From Candidatus Roizmanbacteria bacterium (GTDB lineage: Bacteria; Patescibacteriota; Microgenomatia; UBA1406; GWC2-37-13): 32,379 bases of DNA. The notes below the pieces were generated by a model. The model ran no database searches and was not told the origin of the DNA. It saw nothing but the letters and a program-made list of their open reading frames with translations. Where the stretch lies: positions 1-32,379 of the forward strand of contig JALWZV010000089.1 in assembly GCA_027002315.1 (NCBI GenBank), given 5' to 3'. Position 1 is the stretch's first letter. Each line of letters begins with the position of its first letter. A program made the position numbers and the translations under genes. Below, in pieces: positions 15,093 through 24,158 of the stretch.

Positions 15093-15911
15093 ATGTCTAA
15101 TCCAAATATTTTTACAACAATCTTTGTTTTTCCAATACTTAATGTTTTAATACTTTTTTATAAGGCGCTGGAGATAATCAAGATTCCTGGAGCATTAGGG
15201 TTCTCAATATTGCTATTAACAGTCTTGGTTAGAGTGATATTACACCCTTTTTTCAAGTCTCAGATAGAAACTGCCAAGAAGATGCAGGACATCAAACCAC
15301 ATCTTGACAAATTGTCCAAAAAACATAAAAAGAACCCAAAGAAACTTCAAGAAGAGCAGATGAAGCTTTATAAAGAGATGGGTATTAATCCTGCCAGTGG
15401 ATGTTTGTTAATGATAATCCAGGTACCAATTTTTATTGGCCTATATCAAACTCTCTCTATGCTTTTGGTTAACACAGACTTAACAAAGATTGTTACAGAT
15501 ATTAATAATGCACTATATTTTTCTTTTTTGAGAATAAACTCTATTAATCCATGGTTTTTTGGAATTAATTTAGCAATATCTCCATCTAAAGCAAACAATG
15601 TTTTTTATCTTTTGATTCCCTTAGTAATAGGAGTTTTACAGTATTATCAGAGTATTGTTACATTACCATCAAACAAGAATGAAAAGAAAGATGATAAAGT
15701 GAATAAAGACAAGAAGAAGAGTGAGCCAGATTTTCAAAAGGCAATGGGAACGCAGTTTAAGATAATCTTTCCCTTAATGATAGGTTGGTTTGCTTACACC
15801 CTTCCTGTTGGTTTATCTGTTTACTGGGGAATATTTTCTGTATTTACTATAATGCAGTATAGAAGTATGCAAAAAAAATCTCCTGAAGTAGTTACTTCGG
15901 GAAAAAATTAA
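15093..15911 (+). CDS. yidC: Membrane protein insertase YidC
   Basis: This 272-residue protein has the five-helix YidC/Oxa1/Alb3 core. The Arg of the hydrophilic groove lies in 'LLTVLVRVILHPF', and the cytoplasmic helical hairpin is 'KKMQDIKPHLDKLSKKHKKN...EEQMKLYKEMGINPASGC'. Next come 'LMIIQVPIFIGLYQTL', 'YLLIPLVIGVLQYYQSI' and 'FPLMIGWFAYTLPVGLSVYW', the last with the family G-x-x-x-Y-W. It inserts membrane proteins, alone or with Sec. It lacks the large periplasmic P1 domain of Gram-negative YidC, as in Gram-positive bacteria and Patescibacteria. There is a Lys-rich loop (about residues 199-213) before the last two helices. It lies between rpmH and jag, as usual. Confidence 0.95.
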   Translation: MSNPNIFTTIFVFPILNVLILFYKALEIIKIPGALGFSILLLTVLVRVILHPFFKSQIETAKKMQDIKPHLDKLSKKHKKNPKKLQEEQMKLYKEMGINPASGCLLMIIQVPIFIGLYQTLSMLLVNTDLTKIVTDINNALYFSFLRINSINPWFFGINLAISPSKANNVFYLLIPLVIGVLQYYQSIVTLPSNKNEKKDDKVNKDKKKSEPDFQKAMGTQFKIIFPLMIGWFAYTLPVGLSVYWGIFSVFTIMQYRSMQKKSPEVVTSGKN

Positions 15912-15929
15912 AAGTTTGGGTTAAAAAAT

Positions 15930-16385
15930 ATGGATAAAAAAGAAATTTTGAAAAAGGAAGCACAAGAAATAGTTTCTAAGTTAATAGATAAGTTTGAGAT
16001 AGAGGTTATTCAAGAGGACGAATTTTATAGATTAATCATAAAGACAGAGGAAGAAGCGTCTACTGTTATTGGAAGATATGGAGAGACAATTCGTGCGTTG
16101 CAAAGACTACTTGAGGTTATAATGTTCAAGAAGCTTGGTGAGAAGATGGAGATCTTGGTTGATGTTAACGATTTTAGGGTAAAGCAAAGAGAGAGATTAG
16201 AAGGAAAAGCTAAAGAATGGGCAGATCAGGTTATCTCAGAGGATAGGTCTATTTATATACGAAACCTTAGTCCTTATGAGAGAAAGATTGTTCACGAGTT
16301 CATAAGTGCTAATTATGACGATTTAACAACATCTTCAATAGGAATGGGTAGAGGAAGAAAGCTTATAATAGAAAAGAAAAAATAA
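15930..16385 (+). CDS. jag: Jag/KhpB RNA-binding protein (KH and R3H domains)
   Basis: This 151-residue protein has a KH domain (about 30-85) with the GxxG-like 'IGRYGETIRALQRLLEVIMF', and an R3H domain (about 90-150) whose R-x3-H motif is in 'SPYERKIVHEFISANYD', ending 'SSIGMGRGRKLIIEKKK'. It probably binds single-stranded RNA and, with its KH partner KhpA in other bacteria, influences cell-wall synthesis and division. The N-terminal Jag-N domain found in Firmicutes is missing, so this is the short form. It is the last gene of valS-rpmH-yidC-jag, 18 bases after yidC. Confidence 0.93.
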   Translation: MDKKEILKKEAQEIVSKLIDKFEIEVIQEDEFYRLIIKTEEEASTVIGRYGETIRALQRLLEVIMFKKLGEKMEILVDVNDFRVKQRERLEGKAKEWADQVISEDRSIYIRNLSPYERKIVHEFISANYDDLTTSSIGMGRGRKLIIEKKK

Positions 16386-16459
16386 AATCCGGACCACATT
16401 CAGACATCATACTAGAGCATAATATTCTTCTTTTAATGGCGTAATGGCACTACAGGGTG

Positions 16460-16465
16460 TAAAAT
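16460..16465 (+). promoter_or_regulatory. -10 element of the 1312-residue protein gene
   Basis: TAAAAT (16460-16465) lies 6 bases before the ATG at 16472. A TG at 16458-16459 directly precedes it. No good -35 was found 16-18 bases upstream, so this call depends on its spacing, which matches other starts in the window. The preceding 16386-16459 stretch contains no other feature I recognise. Confidence 0.4.
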
Positions 16466-16471
16466 ATAAGT

Positions 16472-19400
16472 ATGGAGATTAGAAATGGGCGTGAGTTTAT
16501 TAACTCCGCAAAACAAGACGCGAGAAGAGCACTAGACTCTTTACTAAGGAGAAGGAGTGCTGACACTCCAGAGATAATTAGAGATAGGAAAGAAATGGTT
16601 GAGAGAGGCGTTCAGAATAAGTTTAAGAAGGCAAAAAAAGAGGTAAGAGATATGAGAAAGGCTGATGAAAAAGGTCGTGAAGTAACTAATAAAGGGGAAA
16701 AACAAAAGAAGATAGTAAAAAGTTTTGCTGAATTAGTTGCCGCAACTGAGAAAGGTTTAGATGTAGTTCCTCAACAAGTTAGACCTATTTTACAGGAACT
16801 TGCCTCAAGAGATCTAAACTATGCCGCTGTAGAGTCAAGCCTCTATTTTTTAGGGGACTACTTTACTGGAGACAAGCAGATCGCCTCAGGTGGAAGGTTT
16901 ACCGATGAGTTTAGATCTGATATACAAAGTTTTATGCTTGATAATCACTACACTGCTGAGATGATTTTGGACGCAATTAATAAGCACAGAGGCGAGTATG
17001 GAGTAACCTATGATGAAATACAAATACTGAAAGGTGAAAAAAGAGAATCAGGAGCAACCAGTAAGAAAACGGGTTTTGATAAGATTGAGAGGTATTATAA
17101 AGACTCGAGAGTATTAGGCGAGGAGTTAAAGGACTATCTTAAGTATGGGATTAGGTTTAATGAAGGAGTATTGGAGGTTGAAGTGAGAAGCGAACGTGGT
17201 TGTGACTCTGATCCAGGTCTTCCAGATTGTACTCCTGAAGCTATCAGAGCTGGTGTTGAGTCTAGAAAATCTGTGTTGATAGCAGATATCAGAATGTTGG
17301 TTACAGATGTGCCTAAACCGGGAGAAAAAGTAGATAGTGTAAAGAGGAGAAAAATGCAGGAAGTTGATAGATTAAGAGGACTAGGATATATAGACAATGA
17401 TACAGCGGATAAATTAAAGGAATTTGTGGGAAGATATACTGTAATGACAGAGAAATATGCCGATATTGATCAGATATTAGCTGGTAACAGTCTATCGATG
17501 ACAGCAAGAACTTTCAAAATCACAATTAGTGAAGAAGGAAACAGGATTATGCGTCTAATAGATAATCCCGCCATTTTTGATAGTGAAATAAAAGATCCTG
17601 GTTCTTTTTATCACAAAAGGTATGTAGTAAATGGCAGGATAGACTTTGCAAAGTTGTATGATGATATTCTTAATTTAGGAGAGGAAGTTATCAGCATGAT
17701 TGATTACACGCCTGATCAAAACTTTGATGCGAGCTTTAGTCCTTATTATGAGGGGGCTTTTTATAAACAGTTAATAAGGAGAGTTCAGCAACTAGGAGAA
17801 GAGTTAGATAAGTTTGAACTGGGAAGCAGTATTGTAGAGGTGGAGGACACAATGTTATTAGCCAACCCTAATCAAGATGGAATAGGAGGAGAAGAGAGGA
17901 TGTCGTATCGCGTTAGGAAACGAAAAACACTTGCGGAGGCGTTTAGAGAGGATATGTCCTCTGGACTAGCTAAGCTTCTTAAGGTAAATAGGTCCTTACA
18001 TGATATAGAGTACATCGTTGATAATGGGTTGGGTTGGGATAAATTAGCACAATTTGTTGGCACATTAAGTTCGGAAGATGTCGATTGGTTGTTCAGCCGA
18101 GACCCAGAGCTTATTGCTGCTTATCAGTTATATATCCAAAACTTAAAGAACAGAGTAGCGTTGAATAACAGGATTATAGATGTAGACTTTGGTAAAAAAA
18201 CATCGGAAGGATTTGACAATGAACAGCTCATAACACGCAATCAGCTTTTAGCTATGCGTGGTGATGATAGCGGTATTGCGGGTCGTAGAGTAGCAAGAAA
18301 GGTTAGGTTAGCCACAGCTATAGCAAAAGGCTTTAGTGGTGAGTTTTGGGGTGTCCTCATGACCTCTTCTATGCCTATGAGCTATGAAGGAAACTTGGTT
18401 TACGACAGTGAAGGAAGGGTAATAGGGGTAAAGCACAAACAAAAGGCTATCTTTACAGGTCCGCATCACTCAGGTGTGGAAAAGATGTTAATGGGCATAG
18501 ATCCTGTTAAGATGTGGGAAAGATTTGGAGATTTACCTCACTGGGCTCCAATGTTAAGATTTATGTTTATGCCTCGAGATACTGCTAAGTATGAGGGTTG
18601 GGATCATACATTGGTATATGAAGTAGGAGATAAGTATAAAGAGGCTTTTTTTATGGGAGCAGATGAGGACTTTCTTGAGTTCTTAAAAGATCATGTTTTA
18701 ATGGCAGATGTTTTGAGAGTGCCTTCTATAGATATTTTCCAAAGATTAGGATGGAGACCTATGCAGTACAAGGCCTTTTTAAGGTTTAAGGAAAGTGAGG
18801 TTGCAGGACGAAGAATTGATTTTCAAAAAAGTTTAGCTACTATGATGGCCGCCGGAACTTTACCCACAAGAGTTTTTATTGACCACCTTGAGGATGTTGT
18901 TAAGGAAGCAGGATTTATAGATATCTCTACTTTGCCTGATGATATGTCTGGAAATATCAAACGTTTATTTTCAAGGTTAAATACCGGAGCAATAACTGAT
19001 GATGAAAAAAAGATACTTACCCAGTTTATGTATGAAAGATATATCTTTAAAAGGGCACTTAATACATCACCTACACGTGTAATTGGTTTTGAACGAAGAG
19101 TGTACACTCCGAAAAAGGAAAGTTTAGTTGGAGAAGACTTACAGGCTTTTTTGATGAGAGAATATCCCGACATCAATCCCGGACTTATACGAAACAAGAT
19201 ACTTCCTTTGTATATAGAGGCTATAAACATAGCTGAAAAAAATAAGTGGGTGAAGAATAAGAACAAAGCACTTGAGATATTGCAAAATAGCAATGCGTCT
19301 CCAGCAGAGGTTAAGAAAGCATATGGGCTACTTGATTATACATTTTCACTTGAGGATTTGCTAAATCCTGAGGTACAAAAACAGGTAAACAAATATTTCG

Positions 19401-20410
19401 AGAAGATGGTAAATGTAACAATACTACAGTATCAAGGTAGAGATATAGAGTTGAGTAAGATAATTACTCCAGAGAAATTTAGAACAACACTACCAGGTTT
19501 TTTTACGGAGATGAGAAACAGTATTAACAAAACAAGAGTTAGAGGCAAAGGTGAGCGTAATTATTTGAAAGAACCAAAAGGAATACGTTACTCAGCTGAT
19601 ATCACTCTCGAAGAAAGATTTTATCACTGGGCGCACCACCTAAAGATTCTTGATTATGATTTAGGAGCTGATGATCTGGATTTCAGACTTTTTGCCATGG
19701 AGCAGGCAGGAAGAAATGTGCACGGTAGAAGCTTTGGGGATACGGCTAATGTTGCTAAAGAGATAGTTCCAAGTATGCAAAAATTATTTTTAGATAGGGT
19801 TGCTGACTTTACTAAACAGGAATTTAAGGATAATAATAAAATGATGGAGTATGTTGGAAAAGAGATTATCCCGTTAGCTCACAAGATTACAGATGTGATG
19901 GATAAGTATGCAGGAAAGCCTGCTGCAGATGAGATGGCAATAAGACTGGCTCAGGCATTCCGTAGAGCTGTAGGTGAGGACTCTGATTATGATAATTTAT
20001 TTATTGGATGGGCAAAGAGAAGAATACATAGAGCGTATAGACTGAGAGAACAAAGTTTACTTCAAGATTTTTTCCCGTCAACTTATGAAAGGCCAACGAC
20101 AGCTCTGAATGCTGGACAACAAAAGATGGTGGAATTGGCTATAGCTAATGCCTGCAACGTTCCATTGAGAAAAGAAAATCCCGATGGATATGAAACTAAA
20201 ACTGCAAAATTGTTAGGCATAAAGCTTTTTAAGTATAGAAAAAAGAAAACAAAGGAAAATAAATTTTCTATAGAAGGGAGTCTTAAGCCCGCGGAAGGTT
20301 TTACGTTTGGCAGGGAGTTGTTGAATAGGTATGGACCAATAGCAACGATAGCTCTTTTAATGATTTTAATTATGCTCATTCGTCAAGCTTTGAAAAAAGA
20401 CAAAGAATAG
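16472..20410 (+). CDS. Very large tail-anchored protein of unknown function
   Basis: The protein has 1312 residues and resembles no family I recognise. It is mostly charged and helical, with an Arg/Lys-rich start (residues 1-85) that looks coiled-coil or RNA-like. It has no signal peptide and only one membrane segment, at the extreme C terminus (about 1289-1303, 'IATIALLMILIMLI'), followed by a short basic tail. Thus almost all of it should lie in the cytoplasm, held to the membrane by a tail anchor. Aromatic-rich stretches such as 'DPVKMWERFGDLPHWAPMLR' (about 680-700) suggest folded domains. Its gene is followed after 15 bases by a secreted pilin-like protein gene with its own promoter. A cytoplasmic scaffold of the envelope system is a guess only. 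Confidence 0.75.
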   Translation: MEIRNGREFINSAKQDARRALDSLLRRRSADTPEIIRDRKEMVERGVQNKFKKAKKEVRDMRKADEKGREVTNKGEKQKKIVKSFAELVAATEKGLDVVPQQVRPILQELASRDLNYAAVESSLYFLGDYFTGDKQIASGGRFTDEFRSDIQSFMLDNHYTAEMILDAINKHRGEYGVTYDEIQILKGEKRESGATSKKTGFDKIERYYKDSRVLGEELKDYLKYGIRFNEGVLEVEVRSERGCDSDPGLPDCTPEAIRAGVESRKSVLIADIRMLVTDVPKPGEKVDSVKRRKMQEVDRLRGLGYIDNDTADKLKEFVGRYTVMTEKYADIDQILAGNSLSMTARTFKITISEEGNRIMRLIDNPAIFDSEIKDPGSFYHKRYVVNGRIDFAKLYDDILNLGEEVISMIDYTPDQNFDASFSPYYEGAFYKQLIRRVQQLGEELDKFELGSSIVEVEDTMLLANPNQDGIGGEERMSYRVRKRKTLAEAFREDMSSGLAKLLKVNRSLHDIEYIVDNGLGWDKLAQFVGTLSSEDVDWLFSRDPELIAAYQLYIQNLKNRVALNNRIIDVDFGKKTSEGFDNEQLITRNQLLAMRGDDSGIAGRRVARKVRLATAIAKGFSGEFWGVLMTSSMPMSYEGNLVYDSEGRVIGVKHKQKAIFTGPHHSGVEKMLMGIDPVKMWERFGDLPHWAPMLRFMFMPRDTAKYEGWDHTLVYEVGDKYKEAFFMGADEDFLEFLKDHVLMADVLRVPSIDIFQRLGWRPMQYKAFLRFKESEVAGRRIDFQKSLATMMAAGTLPTRVFIDHLEDVVKEAGFIDISTLPDDMSGNIKRLFSRLNTGAITDDEKKILTQFMYERYIFKRALNTSPTRVIGFERRVYTPKKESLVGEDLQAFLMREYPDINPGLIRNKILPLYIEAINIAEKNKWVKNKNKALEILQNSNASPAEVKKAYGLLDYTFSLEDLLNPEVQKQVNKYFEKMVNVTILQYQGRDIELSKIITPEKFRTTLPGFFTEMRNSINKTRVRGKGERNYLKEPKGIRYSADITLEERFYHWAHHLKILDYDLGADDLDFRLFAMEQAGRNVHGRSFGDTANVAKEIVPSMQKLFLDRVADFTKQEFKDNNKMMEYVGKEIIPLAHKITDVMDKYAGKPAADEMAIRLAQAFRRAVGEDSDYDNLFIGWAKRRIHRAYRLREQSLLQDFFPSTYERPTTALNAGQQKMVELAIANACNVPLRKENPDGYETKTAKLLGIKLFKYRKKKTKENKFSIEGSLKPAEGFTFGRELLNRYGPIATIALLMILIMLIRQALKKDKE

Positions 20411-20418
20411 TCTACAAT
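20390..20418 (+). promoter_or_regulatory. Promoter of the Cys-rich pilin-like gene
   Basis: TTGAAA (20390-20395), a 17-base spacer and TACAAT (20413-20418), ending 7 bases before the ATG at 20426. The -35 lies inside the last codons of the preceding gene. Confidence 0.65.
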
Positions 20419-20425
20419 TTTTTGT

Positions 20426-21301
20426 ATGCACACTAAGTTGCTTAAGTTAACAGCACTGTTGATTTTGGTTATTCTTTTTAATTTGGTGCGTGTTAGCTCT
20501 ATTTTTGCATTACCAACTTATACTCCTGTTCCCATTCCTTCCACATATTTTGCGACTCCTACTTTAACTGGTCCTATTACGATAACAGGAGGTGGAACGG
20601 TTATACCGGTAAGCGGTGCGCCTGTTATTGTAGCACCAGGTGATAGTGTTCCGATGGAGACCTGCGGGATAGCTGGTGATCCAGCTAAACAACAGTGTTG
20701 CTTTACCCCAAAAAGGGGAATAATTGGTTTTAGCATACTGAAAAAAATTCCATATGTGGGAGATTGGTTGGGGATTGTAGATACTGCTTTAGGGGCTTTT
20801 AGCGGTGTGCAGGCACCATGTATTTATGGACATCCTGATAGAAAAAATTACAAGGATCCTATGTGTAAATGTGTTTTGGATTTAACACCCTCTCCGGTGA
20901 AAAAGATTAAAGAGATGTGTAAAAAATATGTTCCTACACTAAGACCAGGAGTTCCTTCTCAGGTTAGAGCTAAGGCTCAAAAAATGTCGGATGCATGTAT
21001 AGATTGTGCTGTTAACAAATCAGGATATTGGTCTGGTATAGGATGTATTCCTTTGACTGTGGGTGGAGTGGTAGGATTTTTTATGGTAAAGGTCGGTATG
21101 AGTTTAGGTGGAATTTTAGCTTTGTTATGTATAATTTATGGTGCTATCAGTTTGCAGTTATCGCAAGGCAACCCTGAAAAAGTTAAAAAAGCAAGAGAAC
21201 TTATAACATCTTGTGTTTTAGGATTAATTCTCATAATATCTTCTGTGTTTATACTCAAAGTAATAGGTGTAGATATCTTGAGAATTCCTGGTTTTACTTA
21301 G
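20426..21301 (+). CDS. Secreted Cys-rich protein with C-terminal pilin-like module
   Basis: This 291-residue protein starts with a signal peptide (about residues 1-29, hydrophobic 'LTALLILVILFNLV'). A Thr/Pro-rich stretch (30-60) follows, then a Cys-rich domain (about 75-205) with about 10 Cys in motifs such as CC, CKC and CIDC, likely forming disulfides outside the cytoplasm. The C-terminal third has two membrane helices (about 209-246 and 264-283) with 'LQLSQGNPEKVKKARELI' between them, the same loop as in the stand-alone pilin-like proteins. It may be a modified pilin or an adaptor of the same machine. It is a single gene; a domain fusion is the simplest explanation. It converges with the VirB6-like gene. 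Confidence 0.7.
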   Translation: MHTKLLKLTALLILVILFNLVRVSSIFALPTYTPVPIPSTYFATPTLTGPITITGGGTVIPVSGAPVIVAPGDSVPMETCGIAGDPAKQQCCFTPKRGIIGFSILKKIPYVGDWLGIVDTALGAFSGVQAPCIYGHPDRKNYKDPMCKCVLDLTPSPVKKIKEMCKKYVPTLRPGVPSQVRAKAQKMSDACIDCAVNKSGYWSGIGCIPLTVGGVVGFFMVKVGMSLGGILALLCIIYGAISLQLSQGNPEKVKKARELITSCVLGLILIISSVFILKVIGVDILRIPGFT

Positions 21302-21345
21302 TTCGTCTTAATCAAATCTATAGTTTTGTAAATTACAAAGAAGGT

Positions 21346-22998
21346 TTATTTTTTTCCTCCAATGGCTCCGCTATGAGGAAACTCTATGTTTAAAGTGTTT
21401 TTAAGTATTTTGGCTACAGGACCAATATAAGCTGCTGTTGAGGCAAAGCCCATACCTGTCTGGAATCCAGACCCCAAGCTACCAACTCCTCCAAAGAAAA
21501 CACCTGGAGAGAACTTTGGCATCGGAATTGGTTTTGGATTGAGCAGCTTTTTAGCTAACTTTATTAGGTCAGGGGTCATAAAAAGAACAGTCATTGAGAT
21601 TAGAAGTGAAAGAGCATCGGGATCCATACCCTTAGTAAATGGAGGATGAAATATATTAGGAGAGGTGACATTAATCACATTTAACAACGTGTGACCTGTT
21701 AAAAGTATTGTTACCAGGATAGGAAATGTGAGGAGTTCAACGGTTAATCCTTTTAACCAGCTTGAGAATGCGTTGTTCCCTGGAATTGCGTTAAACATTA
21801 TTAGGAGAGGAGAGAATATAATAAGAAGGATAATATTAACATAAGCAACCAAGACCATAATCAGTACTCTAAAGGCCAAGAATAATATTGTTAGAAAAAT
21901 AATTATCCCTATTAGTAGTGGACCTAAAATAAATGCTAACGCGACAGCTAATATTATTTCAGGACCATATATTAATAAGTCTGCGATGCCGTGAACAATT
22001 TTACTTGCAATTGCTACATCTGCTATCAAAATACCTAGTTTCCCCTCTATTTTGCTAATAAGATCTGTAAGCCAGTTGTAAATTTTCGCATTGTTTACCA
22101 TTGGCAACGTTATAAATATCGTTGTTGGGATAACAACGGCCACTCTAAACAAAGCTCCCCACCAGCGGTTGAATATATCAAGCATTAAAGGTCCGATAGC
22201 AAAAATTGTTTTAACATCTTTAAACAATCCTCGACCGCCTAATAGTTTACCTAAAATTGTTGCGGGGTTAGCCTCAAGATATGAGCTTATTTCCTGTGAC
22301 GTTTTAGCAGCGTCAAGTCCATTGATATGTGAGAAAATACTCACAATAATCGCAGTTGAAATGTACATTAAATCTATTAATAGTCCCGCAATAGCAAAAG
22401 AGAAGGTTACCATAATTATGGTAACTATTATTCGAGGTAGAGAATTTTCTAGTGTTACTATAGTTTGAGGGTTAACCTTCATTCTAAACATAACCATAAA
22501 GCCTATTGTTACAAGTACTAAGACTAGTAGAACAAAGGAAATATTTCTGAATGTTAACCAGATTATGGAATAAGTTTGTATACTAGCGAAACCTATCCCT
22601 GTTGCGTAAGTTTTAGGTATAAACCCTGCATTTTGTAAACTGTTGGCAGCCCAGGTGGAAAAGGAAGCAGGAGGGTATAGATATGGCATTATTGTAATTG
22701 TGGAGAAGAATTTCCCCAAAGATTTAGTTCTTTGAATGGCTAATTTTTTTTCTGTTTGGGATGAGCAGTATTTCTCGTCCAGAAAACACCTCATTTTTAC
22801 ATATAGTTCTTTTTTTTGTTGATTCTTTTCGATGGAGGTAGGAATATATAAACTCTGTTGACCTTGATGAGTAATGGTTTGTTGTGGAGATAAGACTATA
22901 AATGCTATTATTATAATAACATAAGTTGCAACAATAAAAATCACCTTTTTAGAAAATTTTAGTGACTTTTTTATTAGAAACCAAATATATTCCAACAT
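21346..22998 (-). CDS. VirB6/TrbL-like polytopic membrane protein
   Basis: This 550-residue protein has about eight membrane helices: one near the N terminus (about 19-36), a soluble loop with two Cys, then helices near 146-215, 277-300, 340-400, 420-450 and 470-490, and a Gly-rich C-terminal tail ('FFGGVGSLGSGFQTGMGF'). The size, central helix bundle and Gly-rich tail resemble VirB6/TrbL inner-membrane channel components of type IV secretion systems, which are weakly conserved. The proximity of pilin-like genes supports this. TATAAT lies 6 bases before its ATG. No VirB4 ATPase gene is in the window, so it could also be an unrelated polytopic protein. Confidence 0.55.
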   Translation of the reverse strand: MLEYIWFLIKKSLKFSKKVIFIVATYVIIIIAFIVLSPQQTITHQGQQSLYIPTSIEKNQQKKELYVKMRCFLDEKYCSSQTEKKLAIQRTKSLGKFFSTITIMPYLYPPASFSTWAANSLQNAGFIPKTYATGIGFASIQTYSIIWLTFRNISFVLLVLVLVTIGFMVMFRMKVNPQTIVTLENSLPRIIVTIIMVTFSFAIAGLLIDLMYISTAIIVSIFSHINGLDAAKTSQEISSYLEANPATILGKLLGGRGLFKDVKTIFAIGPLMLDIFNRWWGALFRVAVVIPTTIFITLPMVNNAKIYNWLTDLISKIEGKLGILIADVAIASKIVHGIADLLIYGPEIILAVALAFILGPLLIGIIIFLTILFLAFRVLIMVLVAYVNIILLIIFSPLLIMFNAIPGNNAFSSWLKGLTVELLTFPILVTILLTGHTLLNVINVTSPNIFHPPFTKGMDPDALSLLISMTVLFMTPDLIKLAKKLLNPKPIPMPKFSPGVFFGGVGSLGSGFQTGMGFASTAAYIGPVAKILKNTLNIEFPHSGAIGGKK

Positions 22999-23004
22999 AA
23001 TTTC

Positions 23005-23010
23005 ATTATA
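23005..23010 (-). promoter_or_regulatory. -10 element of the VirB6-like gene
   Basis: TATAAT on the minus strand (23010 to 23005), exactly 6 bases before the ATG at 22998. A -35 candidate, TTGTAA (23034 to 23029), sits 18 bases upstream. Confidence 0.6.
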
Positions 23011-23051
23011 AACAAAAACTAAACCTTATTACAATTTAGTATTTAAAAATA

Positions 23052-24158
23052 TTATCCTCCGTATTGTGACCATACATACTCACAGTATGTTTTACTGCCT
23101 AACCTTTTGTATTTACTCGAACAATTCCCATAATAATTTTTAACAGCTCGGTATGTTTCTTCCTTGGTCCAGCCAGTCGTTTTTTGAACTTTGCCAAGTT
23201 TTTTTAACTTCATTGCAGCTGCATACAGATTATCTCTAAGATTACATGGATTAGGTTGATGAGTATATCTGCCATACTCTTGCACAGCATTACCATACAA
23301 AGCCCAGTCATTAGGACAGCCTCCTTGAGTGCTAAGACAAATACCATTACTACAACATAAAGCGCAGGATGGTGAGCCGTTAGAATCAATTCCTATAGAT
23401 AATCTCATTGGCCCTGTTAAGGAACACTTATCAGGACCACAATCAGGGATAATGCTTCCTGGCGTTGAGTATTTAGTTATTTCTTTGGATGAATAAGTTA
23501 AGATAGGTGAGTAATCTATATAAACCATTGCTTCTAAGACTTTTGGAGGAACTCCAACATTCATACCAACTTCATATATTAAATCAGATAAGTTATAGAC
23601 TGTGTTTAGTTGTCTAACTGGTGTTGGGGTGAGTGTAGGTGTTGGTGTTCCTGGGTTGTTTTTCTTCTCAATTTTTTCTACTTGATTATTGAGTGTAAAA
23701 AGGTATGTGGCCAAATTTTCTAAAGACTTAAGTTGTCTTTGTTGATAGTTGGGAGTTGGTTCTGGAGTTATTTCAAATAAATCTTTATTTTTTTTAAAAA
23801 ATTTTTGTATATCTTTACTCTGAACTTTCAACCACTCTTGAAAACTTTTTTCTCCATTTGAATTTTTAGTATAAACTACAAATTTATTTTTTTTATACGA
23901 GTACTTAAGTTCAAAATCTTGTTGTTTGACAGGGAGTCTGTTATTTAGTAATACATCAAAAGTCTCTGTATCCTTTGATGGCAATCTGTAACCCATAATC
24001 ATTCGTACTGTGGTTGGTGTCGGGTACTTTTTAGCTTCTTTTTTTGGATTTTTGCGCGAGAATATCAGATTTATGATTATAAGTAAAAAAAGTAAAAAAA
24101 GAAGAACTCCTGTGATAATAACTATCCTTTTCTTATCTGTAAATATCGTGTTCATCAT
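23052..24158 (-). CDS. Anchored protein with lytic-transglycosylase-like domain
   Basis: The 368-residue protein has a signal anchor (about 12-33), an extracytoplasmic domain shared with its two upstream neighbours (about 69-131), a Thr/Pro linker ('TPTPTLTPTPV'), and a C-terminal domain (about 190-368) resembling lysozyme-like transglycosylases: 'VGVPPKVLEAMVYIDYSP', 'TGPMRLSIGID', 'NPCNLRDNLYAAAMKLKKL', 'YYGNCS'. The helix that normally holds the catalytic Glu has Asp at 215 instead ('YIDYSP'), so the activity may be altered or lost. Several Cys pairs (CGPDKC, CALCC) point to disulfides outside the membrane. VirB1-like enzymes of type IV systems open the cell wall for the machine, which suits this neighbourhood. 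The gene overlaps the preceding one by 4 bases. Confidence 0.7.
   Translation of the reverse strand: MMNTIFTDKKRIVIITGVLLFLLFLLIIINLIFSRKNPKKEAKKYPTPTTVRMIMGYRLPSKDTETFDVLLNNRLPVKQQDFELKYSYKKNKFVVYTKNSNGEKSFQEWLKVQSKDIQKFFKKNKDLFEITPEPTPNYQQRQLKSLENLATYLFTLNNQVEKIEKKNNPGTPTPTLTPTPVRQLNTVYNLSDLIYEVGMNVGVPPKVLEAMVYIDYSPILTYSSKEITKYSTPGSIIPDCGPDKCSLTGPMRLSIGIDSNGSPSCALCCSNGICLSTQGGCPNDWALYGNAVQEYGRYTHQPNPCNLRDNLYAAAMKLKKLGKVQKTTGWTKEETYRAVKNYYGNCSSKYKRLGSKTYCEYVWSQYGG

Noticed and set aside
21325-21339. TTTGTAA-A-TTACAAA palindrome near a CTATAGTTT sequence resembling the 10.26-kb operator
   Set aside because: It lies between the ends of two convergent genes with no promoter, and only a short AT-rich part matches, so chance is likely.
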